Shown here piece after piece: positions 35,830 to 43,592 of a DNA stretch of 64,000 nucleotides. The notes beneath the pieces were generated by a model that saw only the letters and a program-made list of their open reading frames with translations, was not told the DNA's origin and made no database searches. The stretch's first letter is position 1. Each line of letters starts with the position of its first letter. The stretch lies in contig NZ_BOMV01000080.1 of NCBI RefSeq assembly GCF_016862375.1, forward strand, positions 1 through 64,000, in the 5' to 3' direction. This DNA is from Paractinoplanes rishiriensis (GTDB lineage Bacteria > Actinomycetota > Actinomycetes > Mycobacteriales > Micromonosporaceae). The position numbers and the translations under genes are program-made.

Positions 35830-37845
35830 ACCGAGCGCGTCGTAGATCTCCAGCGCGTACTGCCGGTGCCGCCGGCTCTCGGTGACCTCGCCGCGCGCCT
35901 GAGCCACCCGGGCCAGCACCTCGACGGCTTGGGCCTCCTCGAACCGCGAGCCGAGGTCACGCATGCCGGCGGCCCCTCGGCTCGCGGTCACGGCGGCCTC
36001 GGCCAGGTCGCCGTGCGCGAGGTGGGCGCGGGCCAGCGCGATCTCGGCGCGAAGACCGTTGTAGGGATCCACGTCGGCCAGGTCGCCGAAGACCGCGCAG
36101 GCTTTCCGCAGGTGATCGATAGCCTCGTCCGGCTCGCCCGCCTCGGCCAGCAGCGCACCCAGGCTGATCAGGAGCAGCCCGGTTCGCCGCTGGTCCGCGG
36201 ACGCCTCGATGACGCGCCGATAGATCCGGATCGCCTCCGGCTGCCGCCCGGTGTCCCGGTAGAGGGACGCCATCCGCGCGTCGGCTTCCAGCCCGCCGTC
36301 GGGATCACCGGCCGCGCGGTAGCCGTCGGCCGCCAGCCGCAACTGGTGCTCCGCTTCCGCGTGCCGACCGCTTTGCGCGTACGCGTCACCCAGTCTTTTT
36401 CGCATCTCGGCCTCGGCCCAGGGTTGCCCCCAGCGCCGCGCTGCCGTCACGCCGGTCTCGTCGATGACGATCCGGTCGCGGTAGTGCTTCTTGTAGAGCA
36501 GCAGTGGCCACAGCACGTCGGTCAAATGCCAAGCAAGATCATTCCAGCCGTACGCCAGCGCGTCGCGTCCCGCGGCGAGCAGGCTGGGCCGTTCGTCGTC
36601 GAGCCACTGCAACGCCTCGTCCCGGCTCGCGAAGGCGGGAACGGCGACGAGACGTCCGGCCGATTCGTAGGTGAGCGGACGGCGGCGGTACGGGGTGAGA
36701 ATCCGCTCCGCCGCGGTGGCCGAGGCCAGATACCACTCCAGACAGACCCGTCGCGAGTGGCTCACCTGCGACTCCTCGGCCTCGAAGCACCGCCGGGCGT
36801 GCAGGAACAACAGGTCGTGCTGGCGGAACCGGTCGGCCGCCACCTCTTCCAGCAGGTTGGCGCTGACCAGCTCGTCGATGGCCTCGTCACCGTGTTCGGC
36901 CAGGTTGGCGATCGGACCCGGCCCGTACTCCCGGCCGGGCAGCGCGGCGAGCCGGCGATAGACCGTCTGCGCCGGCCGGCCCAGGCACCGGTAGGACAGG
37001 TCCAGCGAGCTCAGGACCGAAACCCCGTCGGCGGTACGCAGGCCGCGCAGCCGGTTCGTCTCCTCCTCGAGCTCGGCGACCAGCCGGGCCAGCGGGAACC
37101 TCGGACGGTTGACCAACCGGGCGGACACCACGGACAGCGCGATCGGCAGGCCGCCGCACACCTCGGCGAGGGCCACGGCCTGCGACCGTTCCCCCTCGAC
37201 CCGTTCGGATCCCAGCGTCTTTTCGAGCAGTGCGACGGAATCCTCGACGGTCCACGGGCGCACCTCGACCGGGTGTCCGCCGTCGGCGACCAGGCCGGCC
37301 AACCGCTGCCGGCTGGTCACCAGCACGAGGCTGGGACCGGCGCCGGGCAGCAGGGTGCGGACCTGGGCCACCGAGAACGCATTGTCCAGCACGATCAGCA
37401 GCGCCCGGCCGGTGGTCAGGCTGCGGTAGCGCGCGCTCTGCTCGGCGACCGTGGCCGGCACCTGCTCGGCGGGCAGACCGAGGGCGCGCAACAGGTGGCC
37501 GAGTGCCTCACCGGGATCCACCGCCGCCGCCTCGCTGAACCCCTGAAGGTCCACGTACAGCTGGCCGTCCGGGAAGCGGTCCACGACGTCGTGCGCCCAC
37601 CGCCGGGCCAGGATCGTCTTGCCCACGCCAGCCGGTCCGGTGAGGATCACCACCGGCGCCTCGCCGGCGACGGCAACGCTCAGCTCGGCCAGTTCGGCCG
37701 CACGTCCGATGAAGACCCGCGGGCGTGCGGGCAGCTGGCGCGGCGTTTCCGGGCGGGAGGCCTGGATGTGCACGCCGCCGGTGATGGTGGTCGCCTGAAC
37801 GACGGCCCCGGCGATCGAGCCGTCGACGGAGTTGGTGTGCGGCAC
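35743..37845 (-). CDS. STAND NB-ARC/TPR protein with N-terminal RHIM/BASS-like motif
   Basis: 700 residues. Residues 4-27 hold a short motif (VDGSIAGAVVQATTITGGVH) of the type described as bacterial amyloid signalling sequence, related to RHIM. An NB-ARC ATPase follows (FIGRAAELAEL, P-loop GPAGVGKT, LIVLDNAFS, TSRQRLAGLV, GGLPIALSVVSARL), then a winged helix and TPRs (GDAYAQSGRHAEAEHQL; RIYRRVIEASADQRR). In the proposed mode for such proteins, ligand binding oligomerises the NTPase and exposes the motif, which templates a partner effector carrying the same motif. A matching motif ends the protein at 39921-40298. GTG 37845 follows AGGGGG. Confidence 0.85.
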   Translation of the reverse strand: MPHTNSVDGSIAGAVVQATTITGGVHIQASRPETPRQLPARPRVFIGRAAELAELSVAVAGEAPVVILTGPAGVGKTILARRWAHDVVDRFPDGQLYVDLQGFSEAAAVDPGEALGHLLRALGLPAEQVPATVAEQSARYRSLTTGRALLIVLDNAFSVAQVRTLLPGAGPSLVLVTSRQRLAGLVADGGHPVEVRPWTVEDSVALLEKTLGSERVEGERSQAVALAEVCGGLPIALSVVSARLVNRPRFPLARLVAELEEETNRLRGLRTADGVSVLSSLDLSYRCLGRPAQTVYRRLAALPGREYGPGPIANLAEHGDEAIDELVSANLLEEVAADRFRQHDLLFLHARRCFEAEESQVSHSRRVCLEWYLASATAAERILTPYRRRPLTYESAGRLVAVPAFASRDEALQWLDDERPSLLAAGRDALAYGWNDLAWHLTDVLWPLLLYKKHYRDRIVIDETGVTAARRWGQPWAEAEMRKRLGDAYAQSGRHAEAEHQLRLAADGYRAAGDPDGGLEADARMASLYRDTGRQPEAIRIYRRVIEASADQRRTGLLLISLGALLAEAGEPDEAIDHLRKACAVFGDLADVDPYNGLRAEIALARAHLAHGDLAEAAVTASRGAAGMRDLGSRFEEAQAVEVLARVAQARGEVTESRRHRQYALEIYDALGSPRAAVLRDPGVIDRDGGEPERHARLAP

Positions 37846-38092
37846 GTCGTCCCCCTAGGCCCGGGAGGATCAGGCTAAGGGCACGGCGGCGGGCCGGGCC
37901 ACCGCGCGATCCGGGACTCCCGGATATCGCGAAACGGCGGGCGCGGTGCTCACTGCTTGAGCTGCTCATGGCCGTGCAGCACGGCCCGGTCGGCGGCGGC
38001 CCGGCCGGATGCCCAGCCCGCGCTGTTGTTGATGGTGGCCGCGGCCTGGATCAGGTGCGGGAACTGGCCGCGCAGGCGTCCGCCGGAGCGGA

Positions 38093-39220
38093 TCAGCCGC
38101 GACCGAACCAGCGGGCCACCCGATCGGTGCCGAATTCCTTCTTGTCGGCGAACAGCTCGGCGGACGGCCCGATCAGGCGTCCGGCGGGCGTTCCCCCGTA
38201 CGGGAACGTGATGTCGACCTTGCCGATCCGGCCGTCGCCGAACTCCAGGTAGCAGACGCCGTGACCGTCATATTCCTGGTCGGCGGCCTGACCGCGTACC
38301 CGGGCAATGATCTGCTCGGCCACCACGGTCGCCTGGCCCTCGGCGAAGACGCCCGCCTTGGGAGTGCCCACGCTGGTCACGTCGCCGACCGCGAAGACGT
38401 CCGGGAATCGGGTGCGCAGCGTGTAGTCGACCGGGATCCAGCCGTCCTCGGCCAGGCCCGACTCGGCCACCACCTGCGGCACCCGGTGTCGGGGCACGGC
38501 CAGCAGCAGGTCGAACGGCAGCTCGGCGCCGTCGTCCAGCTGGGCCACCTTACGGTCGGGGACGATCTGGGTCAGGGTCCGCGACGGATGCCAGTCGATG
38601 CCGCGCTCGGCGAACACCTCGAGCAGGACGGCCGACGTGTCCGGCGACGGCGGGATGGGCCGGGGCAGCGGCATGACCAGGCTGATGGTGGAGCGGTCGC
38701 GGATCTGCCGGCGGGTCAGGAAGTCGTGCATCAGCAGCGCGGTCTCGCTCGGCGCCGGCGGGCACTTGAACGGGGTGGAGGTCACCGCGATCACCACGTG
38801 GCCGCCGGGGAAGCTGTCGAGAACCGGCTGCAGGGCGAACGCACCGGCCTCGCTGTAGAACTCGTGACCCGCCTCGACCAGGCCGGGGGTGGCTGCCGGA
38901 TCGAGGTCGGCGCCGAGCGCGACCACCATGATGTCGGCGTCGAACGTGCCGTCGTCGGTCACCACCCGCCGCTGCTCCGGGTCGATGCTGCGGACCGCCG
39001 ACCGCACGAAACGCACGCCGGGTTTGACGATATCCGCGTACGGGTGGTGGACCGCGGCCGCCGGCGTGCGGCCGAACATCACGTCGAGCTTGGCGAACCC
39101 GAACACGAAGCCGTCGCTGCGGTCGATCAGCGTGATGTCGAGCGCCTCCCCGAACTCGGCCGACAATCTCGTGGTGAGCTCGAGGCCCCCGAATCCCGCA
39201 CCCAGGATCACGATCCGCAT
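38093..39220 (-). CDS. FAD-dependent NAD(P)/quinone oxidoreductase
   Basis: 375 residues of the pyridine nucleotide-disulphide oxidoreductase class, nearest to sulfide:quinone reductase or type II NADH dehydrogenase-like proteins. FAD-binding GAGFGGLE is at residues ~7-14, a second dinucleotide segment is GGHVVIAVTSTPFKCPPAPS, and the FAD-closing motif is DVFAVGDVT. The Cys in FKCPPAPSE is conserved in the SQR-like subgroup; the second Cys pair of true SQR is not obvious, so sulfide as substrate is uncertain. ATG 39220. Standalone gene. Confidence 0.85.
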   Translation of the reverse strand: MRIVILGAGFGGLELTTRLSAEFGEALDITLIDRSDGFVFGFAKLDVMFGRTPAAAVHHPYADIVKPGVRFVRSAVRSIDPEQRRVVTDDGTFDADIMVVALGADLDPAATPGLVEAGHEFYSEAGAFALQPVLDSFPGGHVVIAVTSTPFKCPPAPSETALLMHDFLTRRQIRDRSTISLVMPLPRPIPPSPDTSAVLLEVFAERGIDWHPSRTLTQIVPDRKVAQLDDGAELPFDLLLAVPRHRVPQVVAESGLAEDGWIPVDYTLRTRFPDVFAVGDVTSVGTPKAGVFAEGQATVVAEQIIARVRGQAADQEYDGHGVCYLEFGDGRIGKVDITFPYGGTPAGRLIGPSAELFADKKEFGTDRVARWFGRG

Positions 39221-39920
39221 GCGGGCAATCCTAGCCGCGGCGTTGCTCTGACCTCGCGGATTCGCACTTCCGCGATACCGTCAGGGTTGTCAGTGGACAA
39301 GTTGGCGCCAAGCCACTAGTGTCGGGACAAGCATTCGAACGAACCGAGGGCCCGATCCGTACACAGCTCCGTACAGAAAGGAGGACCGCACAACGGGGTT
39401 CGCCGCTGCGCGGTCCACAAACGTTATGTCGTGGTCGATCGGTGACTCTGCGATCAAGCCGATGCAAGAACAGTCAAGATCAACGCTTTAAGCCAACTAA
39501 TGCAGTCAAAAAGGACGGAAGGCTCATAGAGCGCGGGCGGAAGCACGCCACCTCCCTTCGCAGACACACCGCTGCCCGGAGATGGATGGACATCCTTCGC
39601 CATTGACGGATATCTGTGGATCTTACGGTACAAGACCTCACCCGCACAGAGGCTTCCGCACCTCTTACGCTCCGTGCGCGCGCGTGCGGCACAACCGGCC
39701 CGATCCGCGTCCGACATGGCCGCTTCGCACCATCCATCATGGACAATTGCCGACTGGCGGCCGCAGCCCGACACGTTCGGTGATCACTCCATCGGGTGAG
39801 TTGACAACCGCCCCGGCGATTCGCACGTTTCGACGGATGGCATTGTTGGGCGATCGAAATCGCGCGATCTCGGGTTACCGATCGTTAACATGAATGCCTG
39901 TCGCAACCGGGGGATCGGGC
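39221..39920. other. 700-base gap upstream of motif-bearing small gene
   Basis: No intact gene. A strong GAAAGGAGG at ~39376 is not followed by a usable start in coding frame. The region is lower in GC than its flanks and should contain the promoter of the small gene at 39921. Confidence 0.35.
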
Positions 39921-40298
39921 ATGTTCGAAGAGGTTGTTCCGGCCATTGCCACGGCGTTGTCCACGCAGGGGTCGGAGCTGGTCATCGCCGGCGGAAAGAG
40001 CGCCTTGCGATCTCTGTACGAGGTCATCAGGGCGCGATTCGGCCAGGGCACACCGGAGGGCGAAAGCCTCGAGGCTGTGATCCTGGATCCGGACGATGAG
40101 ACACGCGTCGAGGAATTCGCGCGATACCTGGCCGCCGCCATGGCACAGGATCCGGAATTCGCCGAGCGGACACTCGCAGCCTGGCGCGGCGCGACCGCGA
40201 GCGGATCGGCAGACGGGGCCGCAGTGGTCAACAACTTCAGTGGTCAGGCCGACCAGGTGGTCCAGGCCCGGAACATAAGTGGAGGCGTCAGGTTCTGA
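39921..40298 (+). CDS. Small putative effector with C-terminal RHIM/BASS-like motif
   Basis: 125 residues from ATG 39921, preceded by GGGGGA. The helical N-terminal domain (MFEEVVPAIATALSTQGSEL, then ALRSLYEVIRARFG; residues ~60-95 acidic, EEFARYLAAAMAQDPEFAE) is of unknown fold. The C-terminus ends in VVNNFSGQADQVVQARNISG followed by GVRF. That tail has the same VVQA-x2-I-x-GGV core as the N-terminus of the STAND protein at 35743-37845. A C-terminal motif on a small protein and an N-terminal one on an NTPase is the arrangement proposed for amyloid-signalling effector/receptor pairs. Killing activity is not shown. Confidence 0.7.
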   Translation: MFEEVVPAIATALSTQGSELVIAGGKSALRSLYEVIRARFGQGTPEGESLEAVILDPDDETRVEEFARYLAAAMAQDPEFAERTLAAWRGATASGSADGAAVVNNFSGQADQVVQARNISGGVRF

Positions 40299-40324
40299 TT
40301 TCTCCGGAATGGTGGGAGCTGCCC

Positions 40325-40356
40325 CGAGTCCGCCGTGGAGGTTTCTCCGGCGGACT
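40325..40356 (+). terminator. Hairpin after small effector gene
   Basis: A perfect 10-bp stem (40325-40334 with 40347-40356) with a 12-base loop, 27 bases after the stop. No T-run follows, so termination strength is uncertain. Confidence 0.5.
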
Positions 40357-40385
40357 CACGCCACCCCGGCGGGGGCGACCCGCTC

Positions 40386-40420
40386 ATAGCTGCTCCGCAG
40401 CCCGCACGCGGAGCAGCTAT
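40386..40420. terminator. 13-bp hairpin shared with methyltransferase 3' end
   Basis: A perfect 13-bp stem (40386-40398 with 40408-40420) with a 9-base loop; the right arm contains the stop codon of the convergent methyltransferase gene. It probably ends transcripts from both sides. Confidence 0.65.
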
Positions 40421-41253
40421 GCCACCGTTGACGGCTTACGGGCGACGCCGCCGATCATGGTGTAGTAGCTGTCCTTCTGCTCGGCTTCGGCCTCGGCGGC
40501 CGGGCGCCAGTCGGAGAGCGCTACCAGTCCGGGCGGAACCAGTTCGAAGTCGCCCAGGTAGGTCATGATTTCGTTGCGGCGGCGCCAGCGGCCGGTGCCC
40601 AGGGTCTCGTTGAAGACGCGTTCGGCGTCCTGCACCTTGACCGAGACGTCGGGATGCTCCTCGGCCGGGTCCCAGAAGTGGATCATCGCCACGTGGCTGC
40701 CGGGCGGCAGGGCGCTGCGCAGCGTGGCGGAGATGCCGGCCGGGTCCTCGTCGTCGTGCAGGTGGTGCAGGATGGACAGCATCAGCAGCCCGATCGGCTG
40801 GCTGAAGTCAAGATATTGCCGTACGACCGGGTGGTTGAGGATCACCTCGGGCTCGCGGATGTCGGCCTGGATGACGGTCGTGGTCTGCTCGTCGGCCAGC
40901 AGGGCGCGGCCGTGCGCGAGCACCATCGGGTCGTTGTCGACATAGACCACCCGGGCCGTCGGGTCGATCTCGTGCGCCACCTGGTGCACGTTGGTCTGGG
41001 TGGGCAGACCCGAGCCGATGTCCAGGAACTGGCGGATGCCGGCGTCGGCGGCGAGATAGCGTACGACCCTGCGCAGGAACGCCCGGCAGGCGCGACCCGC
41101 CTCCTGCGCGTCGGGCATGATCTCCATCGCGCGTTCCGCCGCCATCCGGTCGATCGCAAAGTGGTCCTTGCCACCAACCATGAAGTCATAGACCCGCGCA
41201 ATATTTGGCTTCGAGACGTCGATGCCCGGCGGCGCCACTTCGTCGTAGACCAC
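40417..41253 (-). CDS. SAM-dependent methyltransferase-like (PF04672 type)
   Basis: 278 residues. This family is greatly expanded in Streptomyces and Actinoplanes relatives. It starts with IDVSKPNIARVYDFMVGGKD and has a SAM-binding FLDIGSGLPT, VVYVDNDPMVLAHGRALL, then LSILHHLHDDEDP and a C-terminal YYTMIGGVARKP. The substrate is unknown for the family; some members sit beside small regulators in conservon-like loci. Cytoplasmic. ATG or GTG 41253, with purines upstream. Confidence 0.88.
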   Translation of the reverse strand: MVYDEVAPPGIDVSKPNIARVYDFMVGGKDHFAIDRMAAERAMEIMPDAQEAGRACRAFLRRVVRYLAADAGIRQFLDIGSGLPTQTNVHQVAHEIDPTARVVYVDNDPMVLAHGRALLADEQTTTVIQADIREPEVILNHPVVRQYLDFSQPIGLLMLSILHHLHDDEDPAGISATLRSALPPGSHVAMIHFWDPAEEHPDVSVKVQDAERVFNETLGTGRWRRRNEIMTYLGDFELVPPGLVALSDWRPAAEAEAEQKDSYYTMIGGVARKPSTVA

Positions 41254-41413
41254 TCGACGTCCCTCCCGTGTAGACCTTGGTGCGCGACTGCCCCGGGAGC
41301 CTAATGGAAGGTTTCACATCCGTCGACATTCGGTAGTCGTTCTCTGCCTTCAAAGCCTGTCAAGCCCGACATTTCGCGGCTTCCCGTAGACGCCGCTTGT
41401 TAGCGTCGGTGCG
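41254..41413. promoter_or_regulatory. Divergent promoter region with possible leaderless start
   Basis: TAGCGT at 41401-41406 lies seven bases before the toxin GTG at 41414, the spacing expected for a -10 box of a leaderless message. No ribosome site is present. The methyltransferase promoter should also lie here. Confidence 0.4.
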
Positions 41414-42070
41414 GTGACCGGACGCCCCCGGCGACCCCACGGCGGCGGAAACCCGCCGCGGCCCACCACTGTGGCCCAGGCCCAGCAGACAACCGCCCAG
41501 GTCGCGCACGCCGGCCGGGCAAGCGGCACAGCCTCCGCCCCGCCAGCCCCTTCGTCGCAGACCGGCGGCGCCGCCCTGGCGGCAATCATGGATCGGTACG
41601 AACGGCTGGGCGACGAGCCGCCGAGGTTCAACATCGCGCGGAACGACGACGCCTACAAAGCGTATGGCGCACACACCATCGATAGGCACAGCCCCGACCT
41701 GCCGCTGCCTCGCGATCCGACCTCGAAGACCATCGAGGGCCGTGTTTATGCCGATAAAGGGTGGAAAGATGCGGTGAATCGTTCGTATCGGTGGACTGAT
41801 CCATCGACGATGAATCGTGAGATCAACGAATACGTCCGGCAGAACTGGGAGACCATCCGTGGCGATCTGGCGCTCAGCGGGTTCCACGAGGGCACCTTCG
41901 ACGCCGGCCATCGCGTCGGTGAGGGCTACTACAACAAAGGCATGTGGGGCGCCGGGCCGCGCCAGGCGGAATACGGCGAGACCAGCCAGGTCGTGGTTCG
42001 TGTCCGGCTCGTGCCGGACTCGGACCCGCCGGAGCCCTTCATCGTGAGCGCCTTCCCGGGGCTACTGTAG
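41414..42070 (+). CDS. Toxin-like protein, same leader, different nuclease-like tail
   Basis: 218 residues. The leader VTGRPRRPHGGG then AQQTTAQVAHAGRASGTAS matches the protein at 26149, yet the tail is unrelated to that one. Tail features (~85-218): AYKAYGAHTIDRHSPDLPLP, IEGRVYADKGWKDAVN, then HRVGEGYYNKG, VVVRVRLVPDS and FIVSAFPGL. The H-T-I-x-x-H start and late hydrophobic strand recall the RNase A-like toxins found at CdiA C-termini, but that is a tentative match. A short partner gene follows after four bases. No signal peptide or delivery domain. GTG start fixed by alignment with the paralogue. Confidence 0.7.
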   Translation: MTGRPRRPHGGGNPPRPTTVAQAQQTTAQVAHAGRASGTASAPPAPSSQTGGAALAAIMDRYERLGDEPPRFNIARNDDAYKAYGAHTIDRHSPDLPLPRDPTSKTIEGRVYADKGWKDAVNRSYRWTDPSTMNREINEYVRQNWETIRGDLALSGFHEGTFDAGHRVGEGYYNKGMWGAGPRQAEYGETSQVVVRVRLVPDSDPPEPFIVSAFPGLL

Positions 42071-42074
42071 GGGC

Positions 42075-42422
42075 ATGGACGACCCGCGCCTGCCCGAACC
42101 GCTCCGTGCGCGTATCGCGGAGTTGGAGGCGCGACCGGCTCTCGAAAAAGTGCGTCACTTTCTGCGCGGTTACGTCGCGGATTCGGACGGTCTGGACGAG
42201 ATTCGGGACGAGGTTCGGCGCAGCGCGCAGACCAGCACGCATTTTCTCCGGCTGGATCTGGCCGCGTTCGAGTCGGTTCTGGCCGAGACGCACTCTCCGG
42301 GCACGTTGCTACGGCTCGTCGAGGGCGACGGTAACCGCGGGCTCGACGACTCGACGGATGCCGGCGCCGCCGCTTATCTGGGGGCGCTCGCTGATCTCCT
42401 TCGCGAGGTGATCGGCGAGTAG
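42075..42422 (+). CDS. Probable immunity protein of second pair
   Basis: 115 residues, acidic and mostly helical (RARIAELEARPALEKVRHFL, GLDEIRDEVRRSA, GAAAYLGALADLLREVIGE). It starts at ATG 42075, four bases after the toxin stop, with AGGGGC upstream. Unrelated in sequence to the partner at 26717, as expected if it fits a different toxin tail. Role is inferred from size, charge and position. Confidence 0.65.
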   Translation: MDDPRLPEPLRARIAELEARPALEKVRHFLRGYVADSDGLDEIRDEVRRSAQTSTHFLRLDLAAFESVLAETHSPGTLLRLVEGDGNRGLDDSTDAGAAAYLGALADLLREVIGE

Positions 42423-42444
42423 CGGCGCCGGCGCGTCGGACCGG

Positions 42445-43452
42445 TCAGGACGACGAGGAGAAGGCTGCGTCGAAGGCTGCCGACGGGGCGTCGAACGCCA
42501 TCCGCCGCACGAACTGGAGGGCCTCGGGCGCGCCCACCAGGCGGTCCATGCCGGCGTCCTCCCACTCGATGGAGATGGGGCCGTCGTAGCCGATCGCGTT
42601 CAGCGCCCGGAAGCAGTCCTCCCACGGCACGTCGCCGTGGCCGGTGGAGACGAAGTCCCAGCCCCGGCGCAGGTCGGCCCACGGCAGGTGGGAGCTCAGC
42701 CGGCCGCGGCGGCCGTCGCCGGTGCGGACCTTCGCGTCCTTGCAGTCGACGTGGTAGATGCGGTCGCGGAACTCCAGGATGAAGTTGACCGGGTCCAGGT
42801 CCTGCCAGACGAAGTGGGACGGGTCCCAGTTCAGGCCGAAGGCCGGGCGGTCGCCGATCGCCTCCAGGGTGCGGCGGGTGGTCCAGTAGTCGTACGCGAT
42901 CTCCGACGGGTGGACCTCGTGGGCGAAGCGGATGCCTTCGGCGTCGTAGACGTCGAGGATCGGGTTCCAGCGGTCGGCGAAGTCCTGGTAGCCGCGGTCG
43001 ATCATGGCCTGGGAGGCGGGCGGGAACATCGCCACCGTGTGCCAGATCGACGAGCCGGTGAAGCCGACGACCGTCTTCACCCCCAGGCGGGCGGCGGCTC
43101 GGGCGGTGTCCTTCATGCGTTCGGCGGCCCGCTGGCGTACCCCCTCCGGATCGCCGTCACCCCAGATCGCGGCGGGCAGGATGTCCTGGTGCCGCTCGTC
43201 GATCGGGTGGTCGCAGACCGCCTGGCCGACCAGGTGGTTGGAGATCGCGTACACCTTGAGGTTGTGCTTTTCCAGGGTCTCGCGTTTGCGATCGATGTAC
43301 CCGGGTTCGGACAGCGCCCGGTCGACCTCGAAGTGGTCACCCCAGCAGGCGATCTCCAGGCCGTCGTAACCCCACTCGGACGCCAGCCGGCACATCTCGT
43401 CGAAGGGCAGGTCGGCCCACTGGCCGGTGAACAGGGTGATGGGTCGAGCCAT
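42445..43452 (-). CDS. Sugar phosphate isomerase/epimerase-type TIM barrel
   Basis: 335 residues of the AP endonuclease 2/xylose isomerase-like family. It has ITLFTGQWADLPFDEMCRLA, WGYDGLEIACWGDHFEVD, FAHEVHPSEIAYDYW, FGLNWDPSHFVWQ (metal Asp/His), IYHVDCKDAKV and SIEWEDAGMDR (metal Glu). Such proteins isomerise keto-sugars or keto-inositols next to Gfo/Idh dehydrogenases. ATG 43452 follows GAGGGAG by eight bases; the frame extends further upstream without support. It is the last gene of the sugar locus. The exact sugar is unknown. Confidence 0.88.
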   Translation of the reverse strand: MARPITLFTGQWADLPFDEMCRLASEWGYDGLEIACWGDHFEVDRALSEPGYIDRKRETLEKHNLKVYAISNHLVGQAVCDHPIDERHQDILPAAIWGDGDPEGVRQRAAERMKDTARAAARLGVKTVVGFTGSSIWHTVAMFPPASQAMIDRGYQDFADRWNPILDVYDAEGIRFAHEVHPSEIAYDYWTTRRTLEAIGDRPAFGLNWDPSHFVWQDLDPVNFILEFRDRIYHVDCKDAKVRTGDGRRGRLSSHLPWADLRRGWDFVSTGHGDVPWEDCFRALNAIGYDGPISIEWEDAGMDRLVGAPEALQFVRRMAFDAPSAAFDAAFSSSS

Positions 43453-43592
43453 CTCAGTAACTCCCTCAACGCAGGCAAAAAGGGCGGCTGGCGAGGGATG
43501 ACCGGCCTGGATGTGAAAACGACGAGCGGAATCCGTGACTGCGGCCGGGCTTGCGCCGCCCGGCACGGGTCGCCTCCGACTCTAGTCGCGGA

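Noticed and set aside
38093..39220. Assignment as true sulfide:quinone reductase
   Set aside because: Only one of the expected catalytic cysteines is evident, so I kept the broader oxidoreductase call.
39370..39610. Small gene after the strong GAAAGGAGG at 39376
   Set aside because: No start codon at suitable distance, and the open frame lacks codon bias.
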